Position numbers and translations under genes: made by a program. The notes under the pieces are model-generated. The model ran no database searches, was not told where the DNA came from, and saw only the letters and a list, made by a program, of their open reading frames with translations. Shown one piece after another: positions 19,462 through 26,758 of a stretch of 64,000 nt of DNA (position 1 is the first letter of the stretch; each line of letters starts with the position of its first letter). The stretch spans positions 190,326 through 254,325 of the forward strand of contig NZ_JAJNCT010000025.1 in the NCBI RefSeq assembly GCF_021026195.1. Reading direction: 5' to 3'. This DNA comes from Comamonas koreensis. Lineage in GTDB: Bacteria > Pseudomonadota > Gammaproteobacteria > Burkholderiales > Burkholderiaceae_C.

Positions 19462-19878
19462 ATGACCTCTCACTTGCTCGTTAAACCTTCGAAAGCTTTG
19501 TTTGCAATCGCAGTTGCCATCTCAATGGTCGCCTGCGCCAGCATCCAGCCTGCGACCCCTGAAGAGACCGTTGCCAAGAATGCGCTGGACTTCAACAACG
19601 CGCGTATCAAGGGCGATCACGCCGCCGCCTATGCCCTGACCAATGCCGCGTATCAGAAGGCACGCACGCTGGAGCAATACCAAAAGGCCTTCCCAGGCAC
19701 CTTTGCGCAATCAGCAGCGATCCATGATGTCAAGTGCGATGCGGAAAAGTGTGAGGTCGGTGTCGATTTGAAGGTCAAACCGCCGCTGATAGGCAAAAAT
19801 CTGGGTACCATTGATATGTATTCGAAGCAAACTTGGTTGCTCGAAGACGGTCAGTGGCGACTCTATCTGGAGCCCTGA
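19462..19878 (+). CDS. Small lipoprotein of unknown function directly behind the secretin gene
   Basis: The 138-residue product has a positively charged start, a hydrophobic stretch and a lipobox-like 'SMVAC' with Cys at ~25. Ala at +2 favours the outer membrane. The mature part looks NTF2-like ('FNNARIKGDHAAAYALTNAAYQ', 'TWLLEDGQWRLYLEP'), a fold shared by many periplasmic proteins of unrelated roles. I chose ATG 19462; a TTG two codons upstream is possible. It lies 29 bases after gspD, so it is probably co-transcribed and could serve as a pilotin-like or accessory lipoprotein. That role is only a hypothesis, since no pilotin family signature is visible. Confidence 0.72.
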   Translation: MTSHLLVKPSKALFAIAVAISMVACASIQPATPEETVAKNALDFNNARIKGDHAAAYALTNAAYQKARTLEQYQKAFPGTFAQSAAIHDVKCDAEKCEVGVDLKVKPPLIGKNLGTIDMYSKQTWLLEDGQWRLYLEP

Positions 19879-19965
19879 GCCCATCGCCAAGAAAGGTGGG
19901 CGGTGTGAAATGCAGATGGTTGTTGTAAATTCTCAACAGCTGCTGCAAAAAACAGGGCGCTTGCT

Positions 19966-19995
19966 TTGCAAACCGCGAAGGCGCTATGCTATTAT
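19966..19995 (+). promoter_or_regulatory. Candidate sigma-70 promoter for the exported surface-protein gene
   Basis: TTGCAA and TATTAT are 18 bases apart, about 60 bases before the ATG at 20057. The region is distinctly AT-richer than its surroundings. The downstream gene's strong codon bias suggests it needs a strong promoter. Spacing and match are fair but not perfect. Confidence 0.4.
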
Positions 19996-20056
19996 TTCTT
20001 AGCGTAAACAATCGTGGTAGTTGCGCTGACTAACTTTTTTTAACTGGAGTGTGTTT

Positions 20057-21580
20057 ATGAAGAAAAATGTTCTGGCTCTGAGCATTGCTGCCATGATTGG
20101 CGGTTTTGCTGGTGCTGCTTCCGCTCAAATGACTGCTGCTTCGGCAACCAAGTTCGAGCAAGCCGAAGGCGGCGTGGGTCACATTTTGGTGGTTCCTTAC
20201 TTCACCACGCAAAATGACAACATGTCCGTGTTCCACGTTGTGAACACCGACACTGTGAACGGCAAGGCTCTGAAGGTTCGTTTCCGTGGCGCTGCCAACT
20301 CTGACGATATCTTGGACTTTACCGTGTTCCTGTCGCCTTACGACGTGTGGACCGGTTCGGTGCAAGCTGACGCCAATGGTTCGTACTTCCTGACGGCTGA
20401 CAACAGCTGCACGTACCCCAACATCCACGGCCAAAAGATTAGCTTCGTGCAAGACCGTCTGGCTGATGGCTGGACCGCCGAAAAGCGTGTGAACAACACG
20501 AAGGAAGGCTACGTCGAAATCCTGAACATGGCTGACGTGAAGCCAGGTTCCGATCTGTTCAAGACCATCAAGCACGCTGCTAACGGCGCTCCTGCTTGCG
20601 CTGACTCCGTGCTGGAGCAGACCCTGTCGATCAACCCAACCACTGTGGCAGCTGCTGCAACCCTGGGTTACGACACGCCTACCGGCCAACTGACCGGCGA
20701 CTGGTACATCCTGAACGTGGCCCAAACCACCACGTTCTCCGGTGCTGCTACCGCCATCAAGGCTGTGGACGCTGCTGGTGCAAACGCTCGCGGCAAGTTC
20801 GTGGCATTCCCACAGGACAACGCAGCAACTGGCGTTGCGATCGGCGACTACACTGCTGATCCACTGTTCAAGACCGGCGCTAACATCGTTTACGGTGATG
20901 GTACCCTGGTTGCTGCACCTCTGGTTGCTGCCGTGAACTACGACTTCCCAGATCTGTCGACCCCTTACCTGACCACCACCACCACGCCTGAACAGCAAGC
21001 TTCGCTGCTGACCCAAGCTGTGGCCAACACCGGTGTGTCTAACCAGTTCGCTACCGATACCCTGATCGATGCGAAGACCGACTGGGTTCTGTCGATGCCT
21101 ACCCGTCGTTACAGCGTTGGCGCTAACTACGCTGAAGCTACCAACTCGGGCAAGTACCGCGTGTTCAACGCTGGTGTGGTCGCTGCTGACAACGCTACCC
21201 GTTACTTCGAAGCTGGCACCACCTCGGTGGACGCTGATGGCAACATCTGCGTGAACACCACCAGCAACGTGTTCTACGACCGTGAAGAATCTTCCGTTCG
21301 TAACGGCGCTGTGATCTCCCCCGGCACTGCCAAGGTGATCCGTCTGTGCGGTGAAGTGAACGTGCTGGCATTCAAGGACACTGGTAACTCCGTGTTGGGC
21401 GCTTCGGTGGCTCGTCAGACCGCTGCTGTGACCTACGAAAACGGTTGGGGCCAAGTGAACTACACCCGCGCTCTGCCAGTGGTGGGTTCCTCGTTCATCA
21501 AGCTGACCAACGCCGGCGGCGCAGCTAACGGCTTCAGCGGTACCTACGGTATCACCTGGCCACACCGCTTCTCCAAGTAA
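20057..21580 (+). CDS. Abundant exported surface protein, S-layer-like candidate (507 aa)
   Basis: A Sec signal peptide is clear ('MKKNVLALSIAAMIGGFAGAASA' region, cut near residue 23). The mature protein is Ala/Thr/Asn-rich and beta-like, with few Lys and about four Cys that could form two disulfides. Codon choice (GCT, CGT, GGC, CTG, AAC) is far more biased than in neighbours, a mark of very high expression. It is followed by a strong terminator and a periplasmic prolyl isomerase gene, and preceded by the type II secretion operon. This fits a major secreted or surface-layer protein. Comamonadaceae surface-layer proteins such as Delftia NpdA are one possible relative, but I recognise no diagnostic motif. 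The ATG at 20057 is preferred over a GTG two codons upstream. Confidence 0.68.
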   Translation: MKKNVLALSIAAMIGGFAGAASAQMTAASATKFEQAEGGVGHILVVPYFTTQNDNMSVFHVVNTDTVNGKALKVRFRGAANSDDILDFTVFLSPYDVWTGSVQADANGSYFLTADNSCTYPNIHGQKISFVQDRLADGWTAEKRVNNTKEGYVEILNMADVKPGSDLFKTIKHAANGAPACADSVLEQTLSINPTTVAAAATLGYDTPTGQLTGDWYILNVAQTTTFSGAATAIKAVDAAGANARGKFVAFPQDNAATGVAIGDYTADPLFKTGANIVYGDGTLVAAPLVAAVNYDFPDLSTPYLTTTTTPEQQASLLTQAVANTGVSNQFATDTLIDAKTDWVLSMPTRRYSVGANYAEATNSGKYRVFNAGVVAADNATRYFEAGTTSVDADGNICVNTTSNVFYDREESSVRNGAVISPGTAKVIRLCGEVNVLAFKDTGNSVLGASVARQTAAVTYENGWGQVNYTRALPVVGSSFIKLTNAGGAANGFSGTYGITWPHRFSK

Positions 21581-21589
21581 TTCACGCTC

Positions 21590-21603
21590 AGGCCGCAAGG
21601 CCT
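21590..21603 (+). other. Small GNRA-loop hairpin at the 3' end of the surface-protein transcript
   Basis: AGGCC and GGCCT pair around a GCAA tetraloop 10 bases after the stop codon, with two further flanking pairs after one mismatch. Together with the intrinsic terminator 27 bases further on it would give the mRNA a structured 3' tail. Confidence 0.45.
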
Positions 21604-21630
21604 TAGTTTGAAATACTGAGAGAATCAGCC

Positions 21631-21660
21631 AAAGGGCAGAGAGCAATCTCTGCCCTTTTT
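21631..21660 (+). terminator. Strong intrinsic terminator of the surface-protein gene
   Basis: A perfect 12-bp stem (AAAGGGCAGAGA and its complement) around a GCAA loop, followed by a T-tract. It isolates the highly expressed gene from the isomerase gene that starts 86 bases further on. Confidence 0.92.
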
Positions 21661-21746
21661 ACATTTTTGGAATATTTGTCCAATCCTGAGCACGGCGAGA
21701 TCCAGCTTGATTTGTTATGCTGCTTCTTTTGCCAGTAGGATCATGA

Positions 21747-22643
21747 ATGCGTAACCGTATGTTTTTTGCCCCTGTGGGCATCGTTTTGAGTGTGTTGTCC
21801 CTGGCGGTCTCGGCTGCGACTACCAATGAGAGCCCTATTCTGGTATCGGGTGTCCCTGGTGCTGAGGTCCGGGTCGTCGACATCCAGGCGGAAGCACAGC
21901 GCTTGCCTGTTGAAATGCGTGATTCATTCTTGGCCAATAAAGATGGCGTGCAGCAGATGGTGCATGCTTTGTTCGTGCGCCGCGCCATGGCTGCCTACGC
22001 GCGTTCTGTGGGGGTGGAAGATGACCCCCAAGTAGCTGCCGCCGCACGTATCGCTGCGGACAAGGTGATCTCCGATGCCTATCTGGCTCAGTTCAATGCC
22101 AAGCACGCCCCTGATCCGAAGTTGATCGAGGCGCAGATAAAGGCCCACTATGCTGCTAACAAGGACAGCATGGCGACGCCTGAGGAGGTGCATCTGGCGC
22201 ACATCCTGGTCAAGGGCAAGACCGATGCAGCCAAGCAAAAGGCAGAAAAGCTGCTGGCCGAAGCAAAGGCAGGTGCAGATTTTGCGCAGCTTGCCAAGGA
22301 CAACTCAGAAGACCCTGGCAGCGCTGCACGTGGTGGCGATCTTGGATTCATTGCTCGTGGTCGTATGGTTCCAGAGTTTGAGAAGGCCGGCTTTGCATTG
22401 ACCAAGCCTGGTGAATTCGCGCCCGTGGTGGAGAGCCAATTTGGCTACCATGTGATCAAGTTCATCGAGCGGAAACCGGCCGTCCAGAAGACGTTTGAAG
22501 AAGCGCGTCCTGAGCTGGAAAAACAATTCACGCAAAAGGCTTTGCAAGCCGCCCGTGAAGCTGAGGTGGAAAAGGTCACCAGCAAGGCCAAGTTTGACGA
22601 AAAAGCCTTGGAAGCCTTTTTGGCGCAATATAAGGCAAAATAA
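21747..22643 (+). CDS. Periplasmic parvulin-type peptidylprolyl isomerase
   Basis: This 298-residue protein has a signal peptide (to ~23, 'SLAVSA'), a helical SurA/PrsA-like N-domain (~40-145) and a parvulin domain at ~148-245 ('VHLAHILVKGKTDAAK', 'FAQLAKDNSEDPGSAARGGDLG', 'FGYHVIKFIERK'). Such foldases help proline isomerisation of outer-membrane or secreted proteins in the periplasm. It is a stand-alone unit between two intrinsic terminators. Its position after the abundant exported protein and the type II secretion operon suggests, but does not prove, that they are clients. Confidence 0.9.
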   Translation: MRNRMFFAPVGIVLSVLSLAVSAATTNESPILVSGVPGAEVRVVDIQAEAQRLPVEMRDSFLANKDGVQQMVHALFVRRAMAAYARSVGVEDDPQVAAAARIAADKVISDAYLAQFNAKHAPDPKLIEAQIKAHYAANKDSMATPEEVHLAHILVKGKTDAAKQKAEKLLAEAKAGADFAQLAKDNSEDPGSAARGGDLGFIARGRMVPEFEKAGFALTKPGEFAPVVESQFGYHVIKFIERKPAVQKTFEEARPELEKQFTQKALQAAREAEVEKVTSKAKFDEKALEAFLAQYKAK

Positions 22644-22666
22644 CCTGTAGTCACTGCCTATGGGGC

Positions 22667-22699
22667 AAGGAGGAGGCTGAAACAGCCTTCTCCTTTTTT
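22667..22699 (+). terminator. Intrinsic terminator after the prolyl isomerase gene
   Basis: A 13-bp stem (AAGGAGGAGGCTG against CAGCCTTCTCCTT, one G-U pair) with a three-base loop, followed by six T. It separates this gene from the wzm operon. Confidence 0.88.
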
Positions 22700-22732
22700 C
22701 ATGGGCGCTTTGTCTTTCGATATTGAATTGCG

Positions 22733-23533
22733 ATGCGCACCTTTTTGCACAGTATTCACGAGGCTTGGAACGCTCGCGCGCTGATTGGCGTGATGACACG
22801 CCGAGAGGTGGCCGCGCGCCACGCCGGCACGGCACTGGGCGTCATCTGGCCCTATCTGCAGCCTCTGCTATCCGTCGCAGCCTACTACCTGGTGTTCGAC
22901 ATTGTGTTTGCGATGCGCCTGGGAGAGGGCGCATCCAGCCATGCAGTGGGCACCTTTCTGATAGTGGGCGCGCTGCCCTGGATGGCATTTTGCGACGCGG
23001 TCTCGCGTGGCATGGCCAGCCTGCTAGAGGCGGGTTCCATCTTGCAGAAGAACCCGCTGCCACCGGTGCTGTTTCCGGTTCGATCGGTATTGGCAAGCTC
23101 TTGGATTTTTGGCCCTTTGATGCTGCTGCTGGCACTGTGCTACATCCCCGTGCACCATATGCAATGGGGGGTACTGGCCTTGCTGCCGCTGATGGCCATG
23201 CAGCTGCTGATGACCTTGCTGCTGTCGTACGCGCTGGCGATCTTTGCGGCGGCCTTGCGCGATACCGTGCAACTGGTGGGCTTTATGCTGTCGGTGGGTA
23301 TCTACCTGACGCCGATCCTGTTTCCTATCACGATGTTTCCGCAGGGCTGGCGCTGGCTGCTGTGGCTCAACCCGATGGCTTCCTATGTTATGGGCTACCA
23401 GTCTGCACTGCTGCAGGGCCAGTGGCCGGAGCTGCAAGTCTGGGTGGTGAGCGCCGTGTGGATTGCAGTGCTTGCCGTGGTGGTGAATGTGCTGGTGCGG
23501 CGCAGCCGCGACCAGTTGGTGGACTGGCTATGA
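22733..23533 (+). CDS. wzm: O-antigen/polysaccharide ABC exporter permease Wzm
   Basis: This is an ABC-2 type membrane subunit of 266 residues with six hydrophobic segments, the family's 'ARHAGTALGVIWPYLQPLL' near the N-terminus, 'QKNPLPPVLFPV' and 'WLLWLNPMASYVMGYQ'. It forms the transmembrane channel that moves undecaprenyl-linked O-polysaccharide to the periplasmic side. Its TGA overlaps the wzt ATG (ATGA). It heads the wzm-wzt-methyltransferase-methyltransferase operon. Confidence 0.93.
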   Translation: MRTFLHSIHEAWNARALIGVMTRREVAARHAGTALGVIWPYLQPLLSVAAYYLVFDIVFAMRLGEGASSHAVGTFLIVGALPWMAFCDAVSRGMASLLEAGSILQKNPLPPVLFPVRSVLASSWIFGPLMLLLALCYIPVHHMQWGVLALLPLMAMQLLMTLLLSYALAIFAAALRDTVQLVGFMLSVGIYLTPILFPITMFPQGWRWLLWLNPMASYVMGYQSALLQGQWPELQVWVVSAVWIAVLAVVVNVLVRRSRDQLVDWL

Positions 23534-24852
23534 CGGGCGTGCAGATGGCGAAAACGCAAGAGACTGCCGCCGTGCTGGTGGTCAAGAACCTGGGCAAGGA
23601 ATACAAGCTGTATGACTCCCCGCGCCAGCGTGTGAAGGCGCTGCTGACGGGGCGGGCCATGCACCGCAGCCACTGGGCGCTGCGCGATGTCAGCTTCAGC
23701 CTGGCGCGCGGCCAGTGCATCGGTGTGGTGGGTGACAACGGTGCCGGCAAGAGCTCGTTGCTCAAATTGCTGGCAGGCACGATGCAACCCTCGGCCGGCT
23801 CGATTGAGCGCTCCGGCCGCATCACCGCCATTTTGGAGCTGGGAGCGGGTTTTCATCCTGATTTCAGCGGCCGCGACAACCTGTATTTTGCCGGCAGCCT
23901 GATCGGCATCAGCCATGAGGAAATGCGCAAGCTGGAGCCGGAGATCATCGCATTCTCGGAACTGCAGGACGCGATCGACCGCCCGGTCAAAACCTATTCC
24001 TCGGGCATGAACGTGCGCCTGGCCTTTGCGCTGGTCACCGCCGTGCAGCCCGATGTGCTGATCGTAGACGAAGCACTGGCCGTCGGCGACCAGAGCTTTC
24101 AGAAGAAGTGCATCGAGCGGATTCTGGACTTTCGCCAAAAGGGCTGCACCATCCTCTTCTGTTCGCACAGTCCCTACCATATCCGCCACCTCTGCGATGC
24201 CGCGTTGTGGCTGGAGCAGGGCCAGGTGCAGATGTTTGGCGAGACCGAGGCGGTGCTGGCCGCCTACGATGTGCGCACGCGCCAAAAGCAGGATGAGAAG
24301 GACCGGCAGCAGTGGGGTGATGATGCAGCAAGTGCAGCGCCATCTGTGTTGGCCGATGTGGCTGCAGCAGCGATGGCTACAGAACCGGTCGATCCACTGG
24401 CTACACCCTACGCCGTGGAGCCGCCCAACCTGCCCCCAGCCGAAGAGCCTGGCAACGCCTGTATCCTTTCGGTGGATATAGCCAACCTGAGCCCGGGCGA
24501 CCCGCCGGTGCTGCAAGGCCAGGACCTGGTCGTCACCATCAAGGCACGCGGCAATGGCGCCGAGCGGCCCAATATCGGCTTCATGATTGAGCAGAACAGG
24601 GGCGTAGGCATTGCCTGTCTGGCTACGCACGAAGAGGGTGCAGTGCCCCTGCAATTGCCCGATGGCAGTTGGCAGTCGGTACTGAGCTTTCCGGACCTGC
24701 CTTTGCACAGCGGTGACTATGTGGTTAGCGCCTTTTTGTTCGATGGCTCGGGGCTGGCGGTCTACGACCAATGGTTCCAGTACACCGTCTTCCGCTTTAT
24801 CTACCCCAAGCCGCTGCCTGGACTGGTACGATTGCCCCACCATTGGAGCTGA
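23530..24852 (+). CDS. wzt: O-antigen ABC exporter ATPase Wzt with C-terminal glycan-binding domain
   Basis: The ATPase domain (~15-250) has Walker A 'GDNGAGKSSLLKLL' at ~69, signature 'YSSGMNVRLAF' and Walker B 'VLIVDEAL'. After an Ala-rich linker, residues ~305-440 form the Wzt carbohydrate-binding domain ('NIGFMIEQNRGVGIAC', 'GDYVVSAFLFDGSGLAVYDQW'). Proteins with this domain bind the terminal cap of their O-polysaccharide, so export is tied to chain capping. The ATG at 23530 overlaps the wzm stop; longer readings upstream lie in another frame of wzm. The product is 440 residues. Confidence 0.94.
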   Translation: MTGVQMAKTQETAAVLVVKNLGKEYKLYDSPRQRVKALLTGRAMHRSHWALRDVSFSLARGQCIGVVGDNGAGKSSLLKLLAGTMQPSAGSIERSGRITAILELGAGFHPDFSGRDNLYFAGSLIGISHEEMRKLEPEIIAFSELQDAIDRPVKTYSSGMNVRLAFALVTAVQPDVLIVDEALAVGDQSFQKKCIERILDFRQKGCTILFCSHSPYHIRHLCDAALWLEQGQVQMFGETEAVLAAYDVRTRQKQDEKDRQQWGDDAASAAPSVLADVAAAAMATEPVDPLATPYAVEPPNLPPAEEPGNACILSVDIANLSPGDPPVLQGQDLVVTIKARGNGAERPNIGFMIEQNRGVGIACLATHEEGAVPLQLPDGSWQSVLSFPDLPLHSGDYVVSAFLFDGSGLAVYDQWFQYTVFRFIYPKPLPGLVRLPHHWS

Positions 24853-24938
24853 GGCTGCGCGCAAGCGCGTGCACCGCTTGAACCCCAGGACACGAGCGCG
24901 CCAACGTCTGCGCTGGCGCGCTCATCGCCCCCAGATTT

Positions 24939-25835
24939 ATGACCACGAATTCTCCCTCTGCGACAAGCCAGGGCCAGCAGCTGTTGGCCGAAGCCCAGCT
25001 GATGCTGGCCAATGGCAATTTTGAAGCGGCCTCGGGCCTGCTGCTGCGTGCCCGTGCCGAAAAAGATGTGATGCTGGAAGCGCATGCGCTGATCGAGCAG
25101 CATGGGCTGACCGGCTCGTTCCGCAACATCATGGGCCTGGACTGCACGATTTCCACAGCCGATGATATTTTTGGCTTCTTTGCCAGCCACCCCAGCAGCA
25201 ACAACCCGCTGCGCGACTACCTGGCTGATGGCTGGCGCACCCTGGCCGAGCTGATGACGGTGATGGAGCGTGTTGGCCAGCCGCTGGTGCAGAGCCAGCA
25301 TTTTCTGGAGTTTGCCAGCGGCCATGGCCGCTTTACCCGCCACCTGGCCCATCTGCTGGGCCCCGGCAAGGTGACGGTATCGGATGTGGTGCCCGATGCG
25401 GTGGACTTCGCGCAGCGTACCTTTGGCGTGCAGGGCTTTGTCTCTGCCAGCGTGCCTGAGCAGCTCGTGGCTCCACGCCAGTACGACACGGTCTTTGTGC
25501 TGTCGCTGTTCAGCCATCTGCCGCGCAGCACCTGGGGCCGCTGGCTGCAGGTGTTGTACAGCCTGGTGTCTCCGGGTGGCATTCTGGTGTTCAGCACGCA
25601 CGGCATGAAGGCGGCACGGTTTGACAGCGTGCCGCTCGACGACGAGGGCTTTTTCTTTGCGCCGTCCAGCGAATCGAACGCCATCGATCCGAACGAGTAC
25701 GGCACGGCCTTTACGACCGAAGCCTTTGTGCGCGCGCGCATTGCCGAGACCGTCGGCGCCGACAAGCTCGAATATTTCTCCCCCGTGCAGTTCTGGAACC
25801 ACCAGGACGTGTACGTGCTGCGAAAGCCATCATGA
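24939..25835 (+). CDS. Class I SAM-dependent methyltransferase, O-chain modification candidate
   Basis: A ~95-residue helical N-terminal part precedes a Rossmann methyltransferase: motif I 'FLEFASGHGRFTRHLA' (~125), 'VTVSDVVPDAVDFA' and post-motif 'LVSPGGILVFSTHG'. The 298-residue gene lies 86 bases behind wzt and overlaps the next methyltransferase gene by four bases. By context it may methylate the growing or terminal sugar recognised by the Wzt domain. The acceptor cannot be told from sequence. Confidence 0.8.
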   Translation: MTTNSPSATSQGQQLLAEAQLMLANGNFEAASGLLLRARAEKDVMLEAHALIEQHGLTGSFRNIMGLDCTISTADDIFGFFASHPSSNNPLRDYLADGWRTLAELMTVMERVGQPLVQSQHFLEFASGHGRFTRHLAHLLGPGKVTVSDVVPDAVDFAQRTFGVQGFVSASVPEQLVAPRQYDTVFVLSLFSHLPRSTWGRWLQVLYSLVSPGGILVFSTHGMKAARFDSVPLDDEGFFFAPSSESNAIDPNEYGTAFTTEAFVRARIAETVGADKLEYFSPVQFWNHQDVYVLRKPS

Positions 25836-26716
25836 ATCGCGGAAGCCGTATGCGCCGCCTGGCGCAATTGCGTGAAAAGCTGCTCGGCCTGCCCGCGTTT
25901 GACGACAGCCGGATCACTGACGAGTGGTTCCGCTCCCACTTCCACTACGCATCCGATGTGGTGGCGCAGTGGCTCAGCCCGGTGATGGATGTGAGCACCG
26001 CCCGCCTGCTGCAGTTTGGCTGCGGCGATGGCATCACCGATCTGGCCCTGGTGCTGCGCCATGGCGCTGCGGCCATCCACGGCGTTGATGTGCGCCAGGA
26101 ATACGCCAAGCTGCCGCGCATTGCGCAGGAGCAGTTGGGTCTGCAGCGCATTCCGGCCGCGCTGAGTTTTCAGACGATCACGCCCAGCGCGCCGCTGGCG
26201 GGCCAGGCGCCTCTCTACGACGGCATCATGAGCTGGTCCACCTTTGAGCATGTGCAGCGCGACCAGTTGCTGCCCATCCTGAAAGACCTGCTGGCCTGCC
26301 TGAAGCCGGGCGGCCATTTCTTCTTGCAGATCGAGCCACTGTTCTACTCTGCCTTTGGCTCGCATCTGCGCCGTTATGACGATGTCGCCTGGCACCATCT
26401 GCTGGTGGACGAGGATGCGCTCTGGAAGGTGATTGAAGGCTATGACGGCGAACTCAGCCCCGATGAGGTGGACTTTGGCTTTGCCGATTTTGGGCCGGAG
26501 GGCTACAAGCGCTTTGTGTTCAAGGAATACCAGGAACTCAACCGCCTGACCGCCGACGAGCTGGTGGCGCTGGCCAAGGAAGCGGGCTTTACGGTGGCGC
26601 GCGAAGAGCGCCGCCACTATGAGCCCGAGCCCGTGCCCGAGGCCTTGTTGGCGCAGTACCCGCGCGAGGTACTGACCAACAACGAGATCTTTTTGCTGCT
26701 GCAGCGTCCCGTTTGA
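25832..26716 (+). CDS. Second SAM-dependent methyltransferase of the exporter operon
   Basis: Motif I 'LLQFGCGDGITDLALVL' (~55-70), 'GVDVRQEY', 'WSTFEHVQRDQLLPILKDLLACLKPGGHFFLQI' region and a long C-terminal part place it among class I methyltransferases. The product is 294 residues. The ATGA overlap with the preceding methyltransferase gene means coupled expression. It is not a close duplicate of that protein, so the two may act on different positions or donors. Confidence 0.8.
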   Translation: MNRGSRMRRLAQLREKLLGLPAFDDSRITDEWFRSHFHYASDVVAQWLSPVMDVSTARLLQFGCGDGITDLALVLRHGAAAIHGVDVRQEYAKLPRIAQEQLGLQRIPAALSFQTITPSAPLAGQAPLYDGIMSWSTFEHVQRDQLLPILKDLLACLKPGGHFFLQIEPLFYSAFGSHLRRYDDVAWHHLLVDEDALWKVIEGYDGELSPDEVDFGFADFGPEGYKRFVFKEYQELNRLTADELVALAKEAGFTVAREERRHYEPEPVPEALLAQYPREVLTNNEIFLLLQRPV

Positions 26717-26719
26717 TCG

Positions 26720-26751
26720 CTGGCCGGCAGCCCGCTCAGGGCACCGGCCAG
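26720..26751. terminator. Possible hairpin between convergent units
   Basis: CTGGCCGG pairs with CCGGCCAG and an inner GCCC/GGGC stem fills the loop. It lies between the convergent methyltransferase and glycosyltransferase genes. No T-run follows, so intrinsic termination is uncertain. Confidence 0.35.
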
Positions 26752-26758
26752 TGTGCCC

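Noticed and set aside
20030..21646. A 538-codon open frame antisense to the surface-protein gene
   Set aside because: It mirrors the strong codon bias of the forward gene; the forward frame has a signal peptide, ribosome site and terminator.
22723..23529. Extended reading of wzt upstream to 22723
   Set aside because: This part is the wrong frame of wzm; the Wzt family start matches the ATG at 23530 overlapping the wzm stop.
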